A stretch of DNA of 17,639 nucleotides from an uncultured Mollicutes bacterium (GCA_900542595.1 UQOB01000022.1:1-17639); one strand, 5' to 3'. Shown: positions 7,482-15,723, counted from the first letter of the stretch. Notes: generated by a model from the letters alone, not told the origin. Made by a program: numbers and translations.

Positions 7482-9200
7482 TTATTTTTCTTTCTTCTTT
7501 TTAACAAGTTGAATAATCATAAAGATAATTATTACAACAAGTATCCCAACTACCCCACCGAAAATATCCAGTAAGACATCTTCTACCGCAGGTCCCCTAC
7601 CCGGACTTAAGAACTGCAGTAACTCGGTGATGATCGATAAAAGGACGATCGATAAAGAAGAAGCTCCGACGGATAAAAGGTTTTTCTTATCATTCTTTTC
7701 AAAATAAAACATAAAGAAGAGAGAGGCTAATACTCCATTAACTAAGAAGAGACTAAAGTGCCCGATAAACTTACGTACTAAGTGATGAAAATCCCCTTCA
7801 TTATCTTCATTGATGATTAGTCTCTTATTAACCTTAATCGTTAAGGTATCTTTAAGAGAAGGATTAAGAACACTTTCAATAGTTATCTTAGTTGTTCCTA
7901 TTTCTTTTCCTTTAACGGCTAGAACGTTACTGGGAGTTTCACTCACTTCTAATATTGAGGGGTTCTCAACATCAACAATTCTAATTAAAGGTGAACTTTG
8001 AATAGGCTTAGTAACGCTAGTGATATAAAGGTAACTACCAACCGACACTTCTAAGCTCTTGTAGTTTAAAGTTAAAGAAGTTGGAATGGCTTCTTTTACT
8101 TCAATTGTTATTTCTCTTTTATCGTTATGGTCAAAGGGTGAATAGGCTTCCACTGTGACTACACCTTCTGTTCGGTAACCATATATAGCGAGGCTATTAT
8201 CACTTAGTCTTTTAGTTCTAATGGCTAAAGGATCACTGACACTTTTAACATTAAAACAAGTCGTTCCTTCGAAGTTAGATGTGATGATAGTTCCGACATC
8301 TTCGCTTAAGACGTAATCATAGTCATTAATATAACTAACTCCAGTTGAAGATATATCCCAATCTTTAGTGGGTTTATCAGTTGTTCCTTCAACTATTAAG
8401 TTATAAGTATTGTCACCAATAGTTAAGGATGCTGGTCCTTCCTTTAGACCGGTGATTACTAAATCACTGGTAATATTGAGATTATTAGAACAAGTAACTT
8501 CTAATTTATTGGGGTCATAGATTCTTCTTAGATATAAATCGATGATGTGCTTCTTTTCTTCGCTTGTCATATTAGAAGTATCAACCCGGTCAAGAACTTT
8601 ATTAGTGGGATCAGTTAATAAGAGATTAAGAGGAATAGATTCATTAACTTTTAAAGAAGAAGGAACATCAACTTCAAAACCAACAGGAGCCGGTAAATCA
8701 ATGACCTTAAAGTCATAGGTATAAGTAGCATTTTCATTAAAAGAAACAGTGAAAGAATATTCCCCGATTTGGTAACCGATAACGTTAAGAGTTAAGTAAT
8801 AAACCTTATCGTTAAGTAGCCCATTACTGACGACAATATCGTAAGCGTCATCATCTTTTTCGTTTCTCTTTATTTCATAACTCTGTTCAAAGCTATTACC
8901 TTCCGGGTAGTGCGCTTCAAAGATTAATCTGGAAGAAGTTCCAGTAACGATATTCTTTTCTTTAATGAACGAAGAATCGCTCGCTAAGACTAAAGAGGTA
9001 GCTTCGACAGTTGTTAAGGTTTTGTTGCCCTCGAAGAGATTGATAAAGAAACTTCCGATGTCACTTATAAACCCCGATTCGAGAGCGCTGTACCCGCCTG
9101 GCAAAATAGAAGAGATAAGAATAAAAAGAGTAGTTAAAAGATAGAGAGATAAAGATATATAAACTTTCTTGGACCGCTTTTTAAGGGAGGGGAGGTTCAT
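7482..9200 (-). CDS. VanZ-type membrane protein with large Ig-like (Big_2-like) extracytoplasmic insert
   Basis: 572 residues. Residues 14-57 look like the first helix and following loop of a VanZ domain ('ISSILPGGYSALESGFIS', compare family SSxPGxxSxxxS). Residues 471-566 supply the rest: 'RKFIGHFSLF' (476-485), two helices, 'TELLQFLSPGRG' (525-536), 'EDVLLDIFGG' (540-549) and a last helix, ending in a Lys-rich tail. Between them, about 58-468 is a beta-rich, non-membrane region; the last roughly 85 residues of it ('IPTSLTLNYKSLEVSVG' to 'DTLTIKVNKR') resemble a bacterial Ig-like group 2 domain, and earlier parts look like two to four divergent repeats. VanZ relatives include a teicoplanin-resistance protein, but resistance should not be inferred. 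ATG 9200 lacks a Shine-Dalgarno and sits six bases after a -10 box. Confidence 0.82.
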   Translation of the reverse strand: MNLPSLKKRSKKVYISLSLYLLTTLFILISSILPGGYSALESGFISDIGSFFINLFEGNKTLTTVEATSLVLASDSSFIKEKNIVTGTSSRLIFEAHYPEGNSFEQSYEIKRNEKDDDAYDIVVSNGLLNDKVYYLTLNVIGYQIGEYSFTVSFNENATYTYDFKVIDLPAPVGFEVDVPSSLKVNESIPLNLLLTDPTNKVLDRVDTSNMTSEEKKHIIDLYLRRIYDPNKLEVTCSNNLNITSDLVITGLKEGPASLTIGDNTYNLIVEGTTDKPTKDWDISSTGVSYINDYDYVLSEDVGTIITSNFEGTTCFNVKSVSDPLAIRTKRLSDNSLAIYGYRTEGVVTVEAYSPFDHNDKREITIEVKEAIPTSLTLNYKSLEVSVGSYLYITSVTKPIQSSPLIRIVDVENPSILEVSETPSNVLAVKGKEIGTTKITIESVLNPSLKDTLTIKVNKRLIINEDNEGDFHHLVRKFIGHFSLFLVNGVLASLFFMFYFEKNDKKNLLSVGASSLSIVLLSIITELLQFLSPGRGPAVEDVLLDIFGGVVGILVVIIIFMIIQLVKKKKEK

Positions 9201-9215
9201 GAAAAAAGTATAACA
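9198..9215 (-). promoter_or_regulatory. Extended -10 promoter of the VanZ-type gene, leaderless geometry
   Basis: On the minus strand TGT-TATACT (-10 hexamer at 9207-9212) is followed by six bases TTTTTC and then ATG at 9200. No -35 match and no Shine-Dalgarno. The promoter fits in the 30 bases between the preceding glycosyltransferase stop and this start. Confidence 0.62.
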
Positions 9216-9230
9216 CAGGGAGGCTTAATT

Positions 9231-10209
9231 TTACTTTGTTTTATTGGTCCGATATTTTCGATACATAAATCTAAACAACAAAGGGGAAATAAAGAATAAT
9301 TTAATCTGTTGCTTTGCTCGTTTTGATAATGGGGTATCTTTATGAGTTTTAAGGTATTGTCTTAGTTCTTTACGGGTTTTCTTTAAATCCTTGTGCTGAA
9401 AGTCTTCACTATAGTCGACCGCTTGTAACTTTGCCTTTGATAACAATATATTTGCCACCACTTTCAAAGGAACTTCTACCTTATTTTCTTTACAGATTCT
9501 CTCCATAAAGAGATATGAACGATAGCTTTGAAGTAAGGGAAAATTATTTAGATGAGTGATAGAGCCCGCGTTCATCCAATAAAAATATCTCGATCCTTCG
9601 ACTTTAAAGATTCTATCTAATTTTGGTGCTAGTTTAAGATTAATTTGAACATCTTCCATTCCGTCCGTCTCAAGTACTTTAATACCCTCTAAAGCCTTTT
9701 TAGGTAATATTTTTCCGCAGATGGAATCGGGGCCATTATTGATTAAATGGCTTAAAGGATTTTCAAAGCTTTCTTCTTTGATTTTATTTTGTTTTCTTTC
9801 CGGAATTATTTGGTCGGGTTTCAGCCAAATAATATCGCAATAAGCGGAACATATTCGGTTAGGGAAAGCTGCTACAGATTTATATAAAAGTTCAACAGGA
9901 TCTAAGTCAAAGCTATCATCGCTGTCGATAAAAATTAAATAGTCATTCTTAAGATTAGAGATGATGTATTCTCGGTTCCCGTAAACACCATGTTCAGGTG
10001 AAATTTTTACGTATTTCACACGTTTATCAACTGCTTGATATTCCTCAACTACTTTCTTAACTTCATCATCAGGACTTTGATCAGATACCAGAATTTCTAA
10101 ATTTTTACATGTTTGTTTTACCGCACAATCTAAACATCGCCGAAGCAACGTGCTTGGTGTTTTATAAGCTGGAATAGCTAGTGTTATAGAGGGGGGAAAC
10201 TCCGCTCAT
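9231..10209 (-). CDS. Family 2-type glycosyltransferase (GT-A), frameshifted at a C6 tract near the start
   Basis: Last gene of the polysaccharide operon. The continuous frame starts only at TTG 10148, inside the first structural element. Translating upstream in that frame gives 'SITLAIPAYKTPSTLLRRC', the usual first strand of a GT2 enzyme, but without a start codon before a TGA. The expected start, ATG 10209 with AGAGGA eight bases upstream, encodes MSGVS and is one base out of phase; the frames meet at CCCCCC (plus-strand G6, 10191-10196). Removing one C would restore 325 residues. Downstream the enzyme is intact: 'VSDQSPDD' and the DxD-type IDSDD (nucleotide-sugar and metal binding), then 'DGMEDVQIN', a plausible acceptor/base region. 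So this is a one-base frameshift: phase variation, assembly error or recent inactivation. Acceptor and donor sugars are unknown. Confidence 0.8.
10191..10196. repeat. Homopolymer G6/C6 tract at the frameshift of the family 2 glycosyltransferase
   Basis: Six G on the plus strand, six C in the coding sense, five codons after the ATG at 10209. The reading frame before and after it differ by one base. The tract is short for classic slipped-strand phase variation, but it sits exactly at the frame break. Confidence 0.7.
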
Positions 10210-10224
10210 AATTTTAATCCTCTA

Positions 10225-11274
10225 TTAAATTAGTTTTTCGTCTGCTTCACTGAAAATTTTATCTTCGGAATATTCTCTCGATTCTTCAAAATTTCGAAGT
10301 TTAAGCTGATAAATTTTTTCAGGCCTATCAGCCAGTTGCACAAGTAATTCTGCTGTTATATTAGAGTTTCCGTTTTCGATCAAATAGCCATTAACGTTTT
10401 CTTTAACGAGTTCTTTTAACGACCGATGCGTTGATCCAATAACCATCAACCCTGAAAAATAGGCATCTAAAATAGTTCCGGGGAAACCTTCTCCCTCAAA
10501 CCTTGTTAAAAATAAAAGGATGTCATAGTTAATAAGAACTTCCTGGGAATGGAATGTGTCGATGACTCCGCCATATTTAACGCAAGAAGGACATGTTTTT
10601 AATTTATTATAAAATTCTTCCTTGAAAGGCTCTTCAACCGCTCCATAAAGAGTTAATTCGTATTTAGCTTTCCCTAGCTTAGTATTAGCTAAAATTACTG
10701 CATCAATTGCTTCAATGATACCCTTCACAGAATTAATTCTTGAGAAAGTACAAACCTTTATAGGATCGTTTGGTTTATGAATTTCAGTAGGCAGAACTAC
10801 TTTAAATTGTCTAACGTTTCGCACGACATCAACATTGTTAAAACCAAGTTGTATCAACTGATCTTTCATATAATTCATCTCAACCCCGATGAAATCAATT
10901 TTCTTTAATGTTTTTTCTAGACGTTTACTCTTTTTGGCTTCCTCTCCTAGACAACCGCCGATGGCTAAGATGATTGTCTTGGTTTTTTTCTTTTTAAATA
11001 ATAAAGCTAATCTAGGAACAATCTTTATTGCTTTGCTGCCTGGAAGCATGACAATGTTTTCGGCTTTTCTCGCATATTTAAAGAGAGAGAAAACGCTTTT
11101 TATAATGTGCTTCTTCCAACCGATAGTATCGACTATAGCAACATTATCTTTGCCATACTTTTCAATAAAATGCTTATAAAAAGCTAGAACTTTGATTTCT
11201 TGACCGCCTGCTGGGGTAGTTTTGCTTTTAAGATTTGCAGCTCCGACGACCAAAACTTTATATTTTTTCTTCAT
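10225..11274 (-). CDS. Glycosyltransferase, GT-B fold (family 4-like)
   Basis: 349 residues. N-terminal Rossmann-type half begins 'YKVLVVGAANL' and carries 'PAGGQEIKVLAF' (21-32), the acceptor-side GG motif. The C-terminal half has 'SRINSVKG' (178-185), a nucleotide-sugar phosphate-binding segment, and 'RFEGEGFPGTILDAYFSG' (258-275). The usual E-x7-E donor motif is present as Glu262-x7-Asp270, with Asp instead of the second Glu. Cytoplasmic, assembling the surface glycan; sugars unknown. ATG 11274 overlaps the stop of the preceding gene by four bases and has GAGGT eight bases or so upstream. The next gene's ribosome binding site begins right after this stop. Confidence 0.85.
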   Translation of the reverse strand: MKKKYKVLVVGAANLKSKTTPAGGQEIKVLAFYKHFIEKYGKDNVAIVDTIGWKKHIIKSVFSLFKYARKAENIVMLPGSKAIKIVPRLALLFKKKKTKTIILAIGGCLGEEAKKSKRLEKTLKKIDFIGVEMNYMKDQLIQLGFNNVDVVRNVRQFKVVLPTEIHKPNDPIKVCTFSRINSVKGIIEAIDAVILANTKLGKAKYELTLYGAVEEPFKEEFYNKLKTCPSCVKYGGVIDTFHSQEVLINYDILLFLTRFEGEGFPGTILDAYFSGLMVIGSTHRSLKELVKENVNGYLIENGNSNITAELLVQLADRPEKIYQLKLRNFEESREYSEDKIFSEADEKLI

Positions 11275-12089
11275 AAATTATCAACCTCATCACTATAGAA
11301 TTTTTTCCCAAATAAATGACCAATTTTCTTCCAGAAATTTCTAAAAGGAAGTTTGGAAATAACATTGGTTCGGAGTTTAAAAATCAAGGTTTCTGTTTTG
11401 CTTAGGGTCGGCATTTCAAGAGGAGGAATTCCTTCTTTTTCCAAAATCTTATTCGTCTTTGGAAATAATTTCCCTTTCAAAACGGCATTATAGGAATGAA
11501 TGTAGTTTTTATCAAAAACTAAAAGATTGTCAGACAATTCTAACTGAACTTTATAACAACAAATTTCCGCATCCCATGCCGTTGGTCCTTTTGCTGCTCC
11601 GAGTTTTGAAACCTTCTTTAACATATCCGTTTTCCACATAGATGGTTGTAAAGATACAGCGTACATAAGCTTTTGCTTAATTCTGCGTACACTGCCAGCT
11701 TGAGTTTTAAAACGTGGTTTATAAATCTTTCTTCCCTTAGGGTTACCTAATAATTTACAGTAATGAATTTTATTACTACCAAGAAATTCAACTAAATGAT
11801 CAATATTCATCTCATTGAGCTTCTCTAATATAAAATCATCATCCAGCAAATGCATTACATAGGGGGTTTTGACCGTCTCTAAAGCCTTTAAAATTCTTTC
11901 TGAAAAGTTTGAACTTTCAACGACCAAAACATGAGGAAAAAAATCTTTTTTTAAAGTAATGGATTTATCGGTTACAAAGGTAATGTAATCTAAAAGAAAA
12001 GGGTTTAACTTTCTTATCAAAAGATAACTTCTTTGAGCAACTTCAATATGTTTATCACAACCGAAAATAAGAACAGATAAATTATTCAT
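11271..12089 (-). CDS. Putative glycosyltransferase (GT-A-like, DDD motif)
   Basis: 272 residues. No membrane helix. The N-terminal part has alternating hydrophobic strands ('LSVLIFGCDKH', 'DYITFVTDKS') leading to 'TPYVMHLLDDDFIL', where the DDD corresponds in position (about residue 80-90) to the DxD metal/nucleotide-sugar motif of GT-A enzymes. Later, 'QPSMWKTDML' and 'TAWDAEIC' fit the GT-A pattern of a substrate loop and acidic residue. It is not a textbook family 2 enzyme, so the assignment rests on this pattern plus position inside a glycan operon. I chose ATG 12089 over 12095 because AGAAGGG lies eight bases from it and only two from the other. It overlaps the preceding gene by eight bases. 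Confidence 0.7.
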   Translation of the reverse strand: MNNLSVLIFGCDKHIEVAQRSYLLIRKLNPFLLDYITFVTDKSITLKKDFFPHVLVVESSNFSERILKALETVKTPYVMHLLDDDFILEKLNEMNIDHLVEFLGSNKIHYCKLLGNPKGRKIYKPRFKTQAGSVRRIKQKLMYAVSLQPSMWKTDMLKKVSKLGAAKGPTAWDAEICCYKVQLELSDNLLVFDKNYIHSYNAVLKGKLFPKTNKILEKEGIPPLEMPTLSKTETLIFKLRTNVISKLPFRNFWKKIGHLFGKKFYSDEVDNL

Positions 12090-13188
12090 GAACATTACCC
12101 TTCTTAACGAATTCTAGCCGATAACATTTAGCCTTATCATCAATCGAAACTCGATTTCTATTTGCCTCAATATTTTCAGAAATCTTTTTAAAGATTGCTT
12201 CTTTATTGGTCAAAAATTCCTTCATCTTTTTGGATAAATTAGTTAATAAGTTAATGTCATCATATTCAAACATTGTTCCACAGGTTTCATTTAATAACTC
12301 AGGGACGCCTCCAACATTGGAGGAAATGACATACGTACCGCTGGCAATGGCTTCATTTATAACAATGGGATTTCCTTCATAAGAAGAAGCTAAAACCAAG
12401 CATTGAGAATTACTAATATATTCATTAGCTTTATCAGAAAACCCAACTAAGTTCACATCTGGCACATTGTTATCATCGATAAATTTTTTGCATTTTTCCA
12501 TATCTGGACCAGTCCCTAACATCGTTAAATTACAGTCTGGAAAATGATGCTTAGTGAAAAAGTACGCTTTAATAATACATAGGGTGTTCTTGAGCTCCAC
12601 GAAACGACCTGCAAAAAGGAAAGTAATCTTTCGGTCATTTAAATTATTTTTATAGCTGAACTTATAAAGGTTTACACCATTTAAAATTATCGAGGCATTT
12701 TTAACTTTAAAGAATTTTTTTATTGAGTTATCAACAAGTTTGGAAATACTCACGCAGTGAACATTCCGTTTTCTAAAATACCAACGGTAGGCAATATTTC
12801 TAAAACTATTTTTCCTGCCATAATGAGCACTGCTGGCTGTGCTATGAAAGGTATAGAAAACCGGAGCAATTCTTTGAATTTTCCCAATCATTGCTGTAAT
12901 TAAAACTTCTAAGTGAAGATGAATAGCATCTGGTTTAATTTCTTTTAATAACTTCCTGAGTGACTTAGCACACTTAAAATCAACACCAGTATGCTTATTT
13001 AGATAATGAATTGTGATCCCATTATCTAATAATTCTTTCGCCAAGAAATTATCATTATTCCCCTCATAAAGGCAGATAACATGGATATCATCATTAAATT
13101 GTTTTTTGATTGAAACTGATAGAGTCGTTAAAAATGTTTCAGCTCCACCACAGGGAAATAATTTTGGAATGATTTCGACAATACGCAT
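12082..13188 (-). CDS. Family 4 glycosyltransferase (GT-B)
   Basis: 368 residues, typical of the family. N-terminal 'FPCGGAETFL' (11-20) is the acceptor-side GGAE motif; 'AIHLHLE' near 88-94 and 'YTFHST' near 112-117 are standard for the first domain. The donor domain starts near 'ILNGVN' (168-173), with 'FAGRFVELKN' (192-201) and the retaining-enzyme E-x7-E motif 'SYEGNPIVINEAIASG' (Glu271, Glu279). Probably adds a hexose or similar to the lipid-linked repeat on the cytoplasmic face. The start ATG 13188 lies one base after the upstream stop (TAG-T-ATG); the nearest GAGG is about 15 bases away, so translational coupling is likely. Confidence 0.93.
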   Translation of the reverse strand: MRIVEIIPKLFPCGGAETFLTTLSVSIKKQFNDDIHVICLYEGNNDNFLAKELLDNGITIHYLNKHTGVDFKCAKSLRKLLKEIKPDAIHLHLEVLITAMIGKIQRIAPVFYTFHSTASSAHYGRKNSFRNIAYRWYFRKRNVHCVSISKLVDNSIKKFFKVKNASIILNGVNLYKFSYKNNLNDRKITFLFAGRFVELKNTLCIIKAYFFTKHHFPDCNLTMLGTGPDMEKCKKFIDDNNVPDVNLVGFSDKANEYISNSQCLVLASSYEGNPIVINEAIASGTYVISSNVGGVPELLNETCGTMFEYDDINLLTNLSKKMKEFLTNKEAIFKKISENIEANRNRVSIDDKAKCYRLEFVKKGNVHE

Positions 13189-13189
13189 A

Positions 13190-14455
13190 CTATATTTTTA
13201 TTACCTCTTTCTCTAATTTAATTTTTGCCTTTGGCAAAGCTAAACTAACCCCCATCTCATAAACATCATTTTCAAAAATCACATAGATAAACCCTAGAAT
13301 CATCATGTCCATTTTTTCATCAAATTCCACTAAGAAAAATTGATTAAAAAATAGATAAAACAGAACTAACAAAATGAAAAGGAAGTCACACTTTTTTATT
13401 CTTCTTATATTTAAAAATGGAACAATAAGCAGTAATTCAAACAAAACGAAAGAACAAATACCATAATCCGCTAATAGCTCAACCATGTTGTTGTGTGACA
13501 TAATTGCATAGTTATTGAAAACACCGCTGGGTCCAAAACCAAATAGTGGTCTTTCAAGGAATAATTGTAATCCGTAATATGCACCGAGGAATCTGTTATA
13601 AGTTGATCCTCCGCTGCCACCATTTATAAAAGTGTTTATTAAATTTTCGATTCGATGCTTAAAATACTCAAATGCTAGAAGATTAAGCAGAACAATGATT
13701 CCGCATAAACCTAAAAATAAAAGAAGGAAATAAAGCCATCTGTATTTTTGTGGGAATAACAGGTAAATCACTATAATCCAAATTAATGTGACCAAAATGG
13801 TGTTTGAAAAAGATCCGGTCAAAATTAACAGATAAGTAAAAAGCAGCGAAACAATAATACTTAACGCTTTAATTGCCCGCGGTTTAGCTTTAAAGAAGAA
13901 ACCAATATTAAGAATTAAGGAAAACATTATTTTTCTTGCTACATCATTGGAATTGCCAAAGAAAGTCGCAAAAGAACGAGAAGAAAAATTGAACGAAAAA
14001 ATAATTTTATAATCTATCACTAGCAAAGCTAGAAGAAAGATCCAAGTTGCTATTAAAAATAATAAATAAAAGATATTCGTATCTTGCTTGTTTTCACTAC
14101 CCCACCAAAAAACAAATAAGCATAGGATTAAATTAAAAACCGGCGTGAACGGAGAACTAGGGAATTTATTAATAACTGTCGACAAAAGAATCAGCAATAT
14201 CAATGCCACAACACCAAAAGCAAGAAACTTAATCTCTTTTGGTTTATTCATAAAAACAAGAAAGTATAAGCAAGAAAAGCCAACGAAACCTACAAAGAAA
14301 AGCCGTCCAATAACATTTAATGGATAGATGGCATCAAAGCCCAAGAAGAACGTGATTGTGAGGAAGAAAAAGAGGTTGGTGATCAAAGATAAAATCTTTT
14401 TAACATATTCATTGTTCTGAAGGGTTGCTCGCCACAGCTTTAACTTAGTAATCAT
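13190..14455 (-). CDS. O-antigen ligase/polymerase-like membrane protein (Wzy/WaaL superfamily)
   Basis: 421 residues with about eleven hydrophobic helices and no signal other than membrane insertion. Diagnostic features are 'FFGNSND' (165-171), an Arg-containing external loop 'GGSTYNRFLGAYYGLQLF' (282-299, Arg288), 'ERPLFGFGPSGVF' (301-313) and 'SHNNMVELLADYG' (320-332); this R...GxGxxxF...HN order is the Wzy_C/WaaL hallmark. In a Gram-positive-type cell it would polymerise flipped repeat units or ligate polysaccharide or glycan to an acceptor outside the membrane. Overlaps the preceding gene by four bases (ATGA), with GAGGG ten bases before its ATG. Very AT-rich (about 30-35% G+C in lines I counted). 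Confidence 0.87.
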   Translation of the reverse strand: MITKLKLWRATLQNNEYVKKILSLITNLFFFLTITFFLGFDAIYPLNVIGRLFFVGFVGFSCLYFLVFMNKPKEIKFLAFGVVALILLILLSTVINKFPSSPFTPVFNLILCLFVFWWGSENKQDTNIFYLLFLIATWIFLLALLVIDYKIIFSFNFSSRSFATFFGNSNDVARKIMFSLILNIGFFFKAKPRAIKALSIIVSLLFTYLLILTGSFSNTILVTLIWIIVIYLLFPQKYRWLYFLLLFLGLCGIIVLLNLLAFEYFKHRIENLINTFINGGSGGSTYNRFLGAYYGLQLFLERPLFGFGPSGVFNNYAIMSHNNMVELLADYGICSFVLFELLLIVPFLNIRRIKKCDFLFILLVLFYLFFNQFFLVEFDEKMDMMILGFIYVIFENDVYEMGVSLALPKAKIKLEKEVIKI

Positions 14456-15723
14456 CGTTGCTTAACCCTCATATATTCAACAATAAAGCTGATGACAAAT
14501 ACAATAAGGGAAATAACTAACGCAGCATTGAAGAATGGGCTAAATATCAACCACCCTTGAAATGTATTTGCAAACACATTAACCAATTGACTGATCAAAA
14601 GAATAACTAGAATGGCGCCAATCGAAATTAAGTTAGAGAGTTTGACATCGGCTAAAGATTTTTGATCAGTTAAAAACTTGATGATGAGACTGGCAATGAT
14701 AGAAATGACGCCGAGGGCTAAAAACAAATAATCTGTGCTATAAGTATTAGCCGAGAAATATAAATCCTTAATTGAATTTGTGATAGGCATGAGTTCAGGA
14801 ACTTTTTCTTCATTAAGACTGAACAGTTGAATTTCATATTCAGGATTCGAATCTTTGAAGTGATTTGTGATGGTTGTGAAATAATCTCTCGCAACAAGTT
14901 TTTTAGAGATATTGATTGAATAAAGAGAAGCGCCAAAGTTATTGTTCTCCGATAAGACAGTATTGAAATTAGAGATGAAGCAAAAACTCCCTAAATAGGA
15001 ATTCATAATTTGCCCATAATTGTTATCGTCATAAGTAAGTTCACGATCCACGCAATATTCTTCTTTAAAACCATTTACGTGAAATACGTTTGCTATCTTA
15101 TATGTCATGGTAACGTCGTCACCAAAAGATAGGGTGACAAAGTTATTTTCATCGTCAGTGAATAAATCGTCATAGGAAGAAAGCCCATTAATCTTAATGA
15201 TTTCATCCGCCCAAAAATCAGGAATAAAGATAAAGCCATCGCATTTGTCTCTATCGAAAGACAATTCTTCGCTTCGACCCCGATACTTGTAGAGGTTCAT
15301 CATAACTGTTTCTAAACGGACAGGATTTTCTTGTGAAGAATAGAAGACACCATTTCCAACAGCTGTTTTAGCAATATTCACATCATTAACGCTGACATCA
15401 AATTTTTTCACTTCATGTTCAATGTCATTAACCAAAACAGGAAATCTCTGACCAGCTTGGCCCTCTGCAAAATTCATAGTATAGGTAGCGCCAAAGTAAC
15501 TAGAAACTTGGTCTGAGTTATCCTTACCAAAATAAATATTGGTAGCAAAATATTCATTAGGTTCAGCTTCGCTTTGTAGAACATTTAAAATAGATGATTG
15601 ATTCGCATCAAAAGACGAATAAAAACATTTGCTAAAAGACAAAGAACCCAAAGCAACCAGCAATAAAGGAATAATAACAATAATGCTCTCCGCAAATATG
15701 GATGCTCTCCTGGATTTTTCCAT
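14452..15723 (-). CDS. FtsX/MacB-like four-helix membrane protein without a visible ATPase partner
   Basis: 423 residues. Topology: basic N-terminus, helix 1 (about 12-32), a large extracytoplasmic domain (about 33-328), then helices near 332-352, 363-385 and 395-417 and a basic C-terminus. This 1+3 arrangement is that of MacB/FtsX-type permeases. The external domain also contains a segment in their style: 'DGFIFIPDFWADEI' (162-175) then 'LSSYDDLF', 'FVTLSF' and 'YKIANVF' (about 181-214), comparable to the 'ISxxxAxxL...G..L....VGV' pattern of MacB periplasmic core domains. No ABC ATPase is in the window. First gene of the polysaccharide operon and overlapping the Wzy-like gene, so a role in glycan export or surface assembly is plausible but unproven. 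ATG 15723 lacks a Shine-Dalgarno. Confidence 0.7.
   Translation of the reverse strand: MEKSRRASIFAESIIVIIPLLLVALGSLSFSKCFYSSFDANQSSILNVLQSEAEPNEYFATNIYFGKDNSDQVSSYFGATYTMNFAEGQAGQRFPVLVNDIEHEVKKFDVSVNDVNIAKTAVGNGVFYSSQENPVRLETVMMNLYKYRGRSEELSFDRDKCDGFIFIPDFWADEIIKINGLSSYDDLFTDDENNFVTLSFGDDVTMTYKIANVFHVNGFKEEYCVDRELTYDDNNYGQIMNSYLGSFCFISNFNTVLSENNNFGASLYSINISKKLVARDYFTTITNHFKDSNPEYEIQLFSLNEEKVPELMPITNSIKDLYFSANTYSTDYLFLALGVISIIASLIIKFLTDQKSLADVKLSNLISIGAILVILLISQLVNVFANTFQGWLIFSPFFNAALVISLIVFVISFIVEYMRVKQR

Noticed and set aside
7482..9200. Glycopeptide resistance determinant because of VanZ similarity
   Set aside because: VanZ-like proteins are widespread and mostly unrelated to resistance; no vanHAX-type genes are present and the protein has an unusual insert.
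10146..10148. TTG as the true start of the family 2 glycosyltransferase
   Set aside because: It would remove the first beta strand of the GT-A fold, and clear homologous-looking sequence continues upstream in frame; a proper ATG with Shine-Dalgarno exists at 10209 in the neighbouring frame.
10889..11179. 96-residue open frame on the plus strand
   Set aside because: Lies wholly opposite a well-supported GT-B glycosyltransferase; its hydrophobic look comes from the Lys-rich region on the other strand.
14718..14936. 72-residue open frame on the minus strand
   Set aside because: Out-of-frame overlap inside the FtsX/MacB-like gene with no independent start signal.
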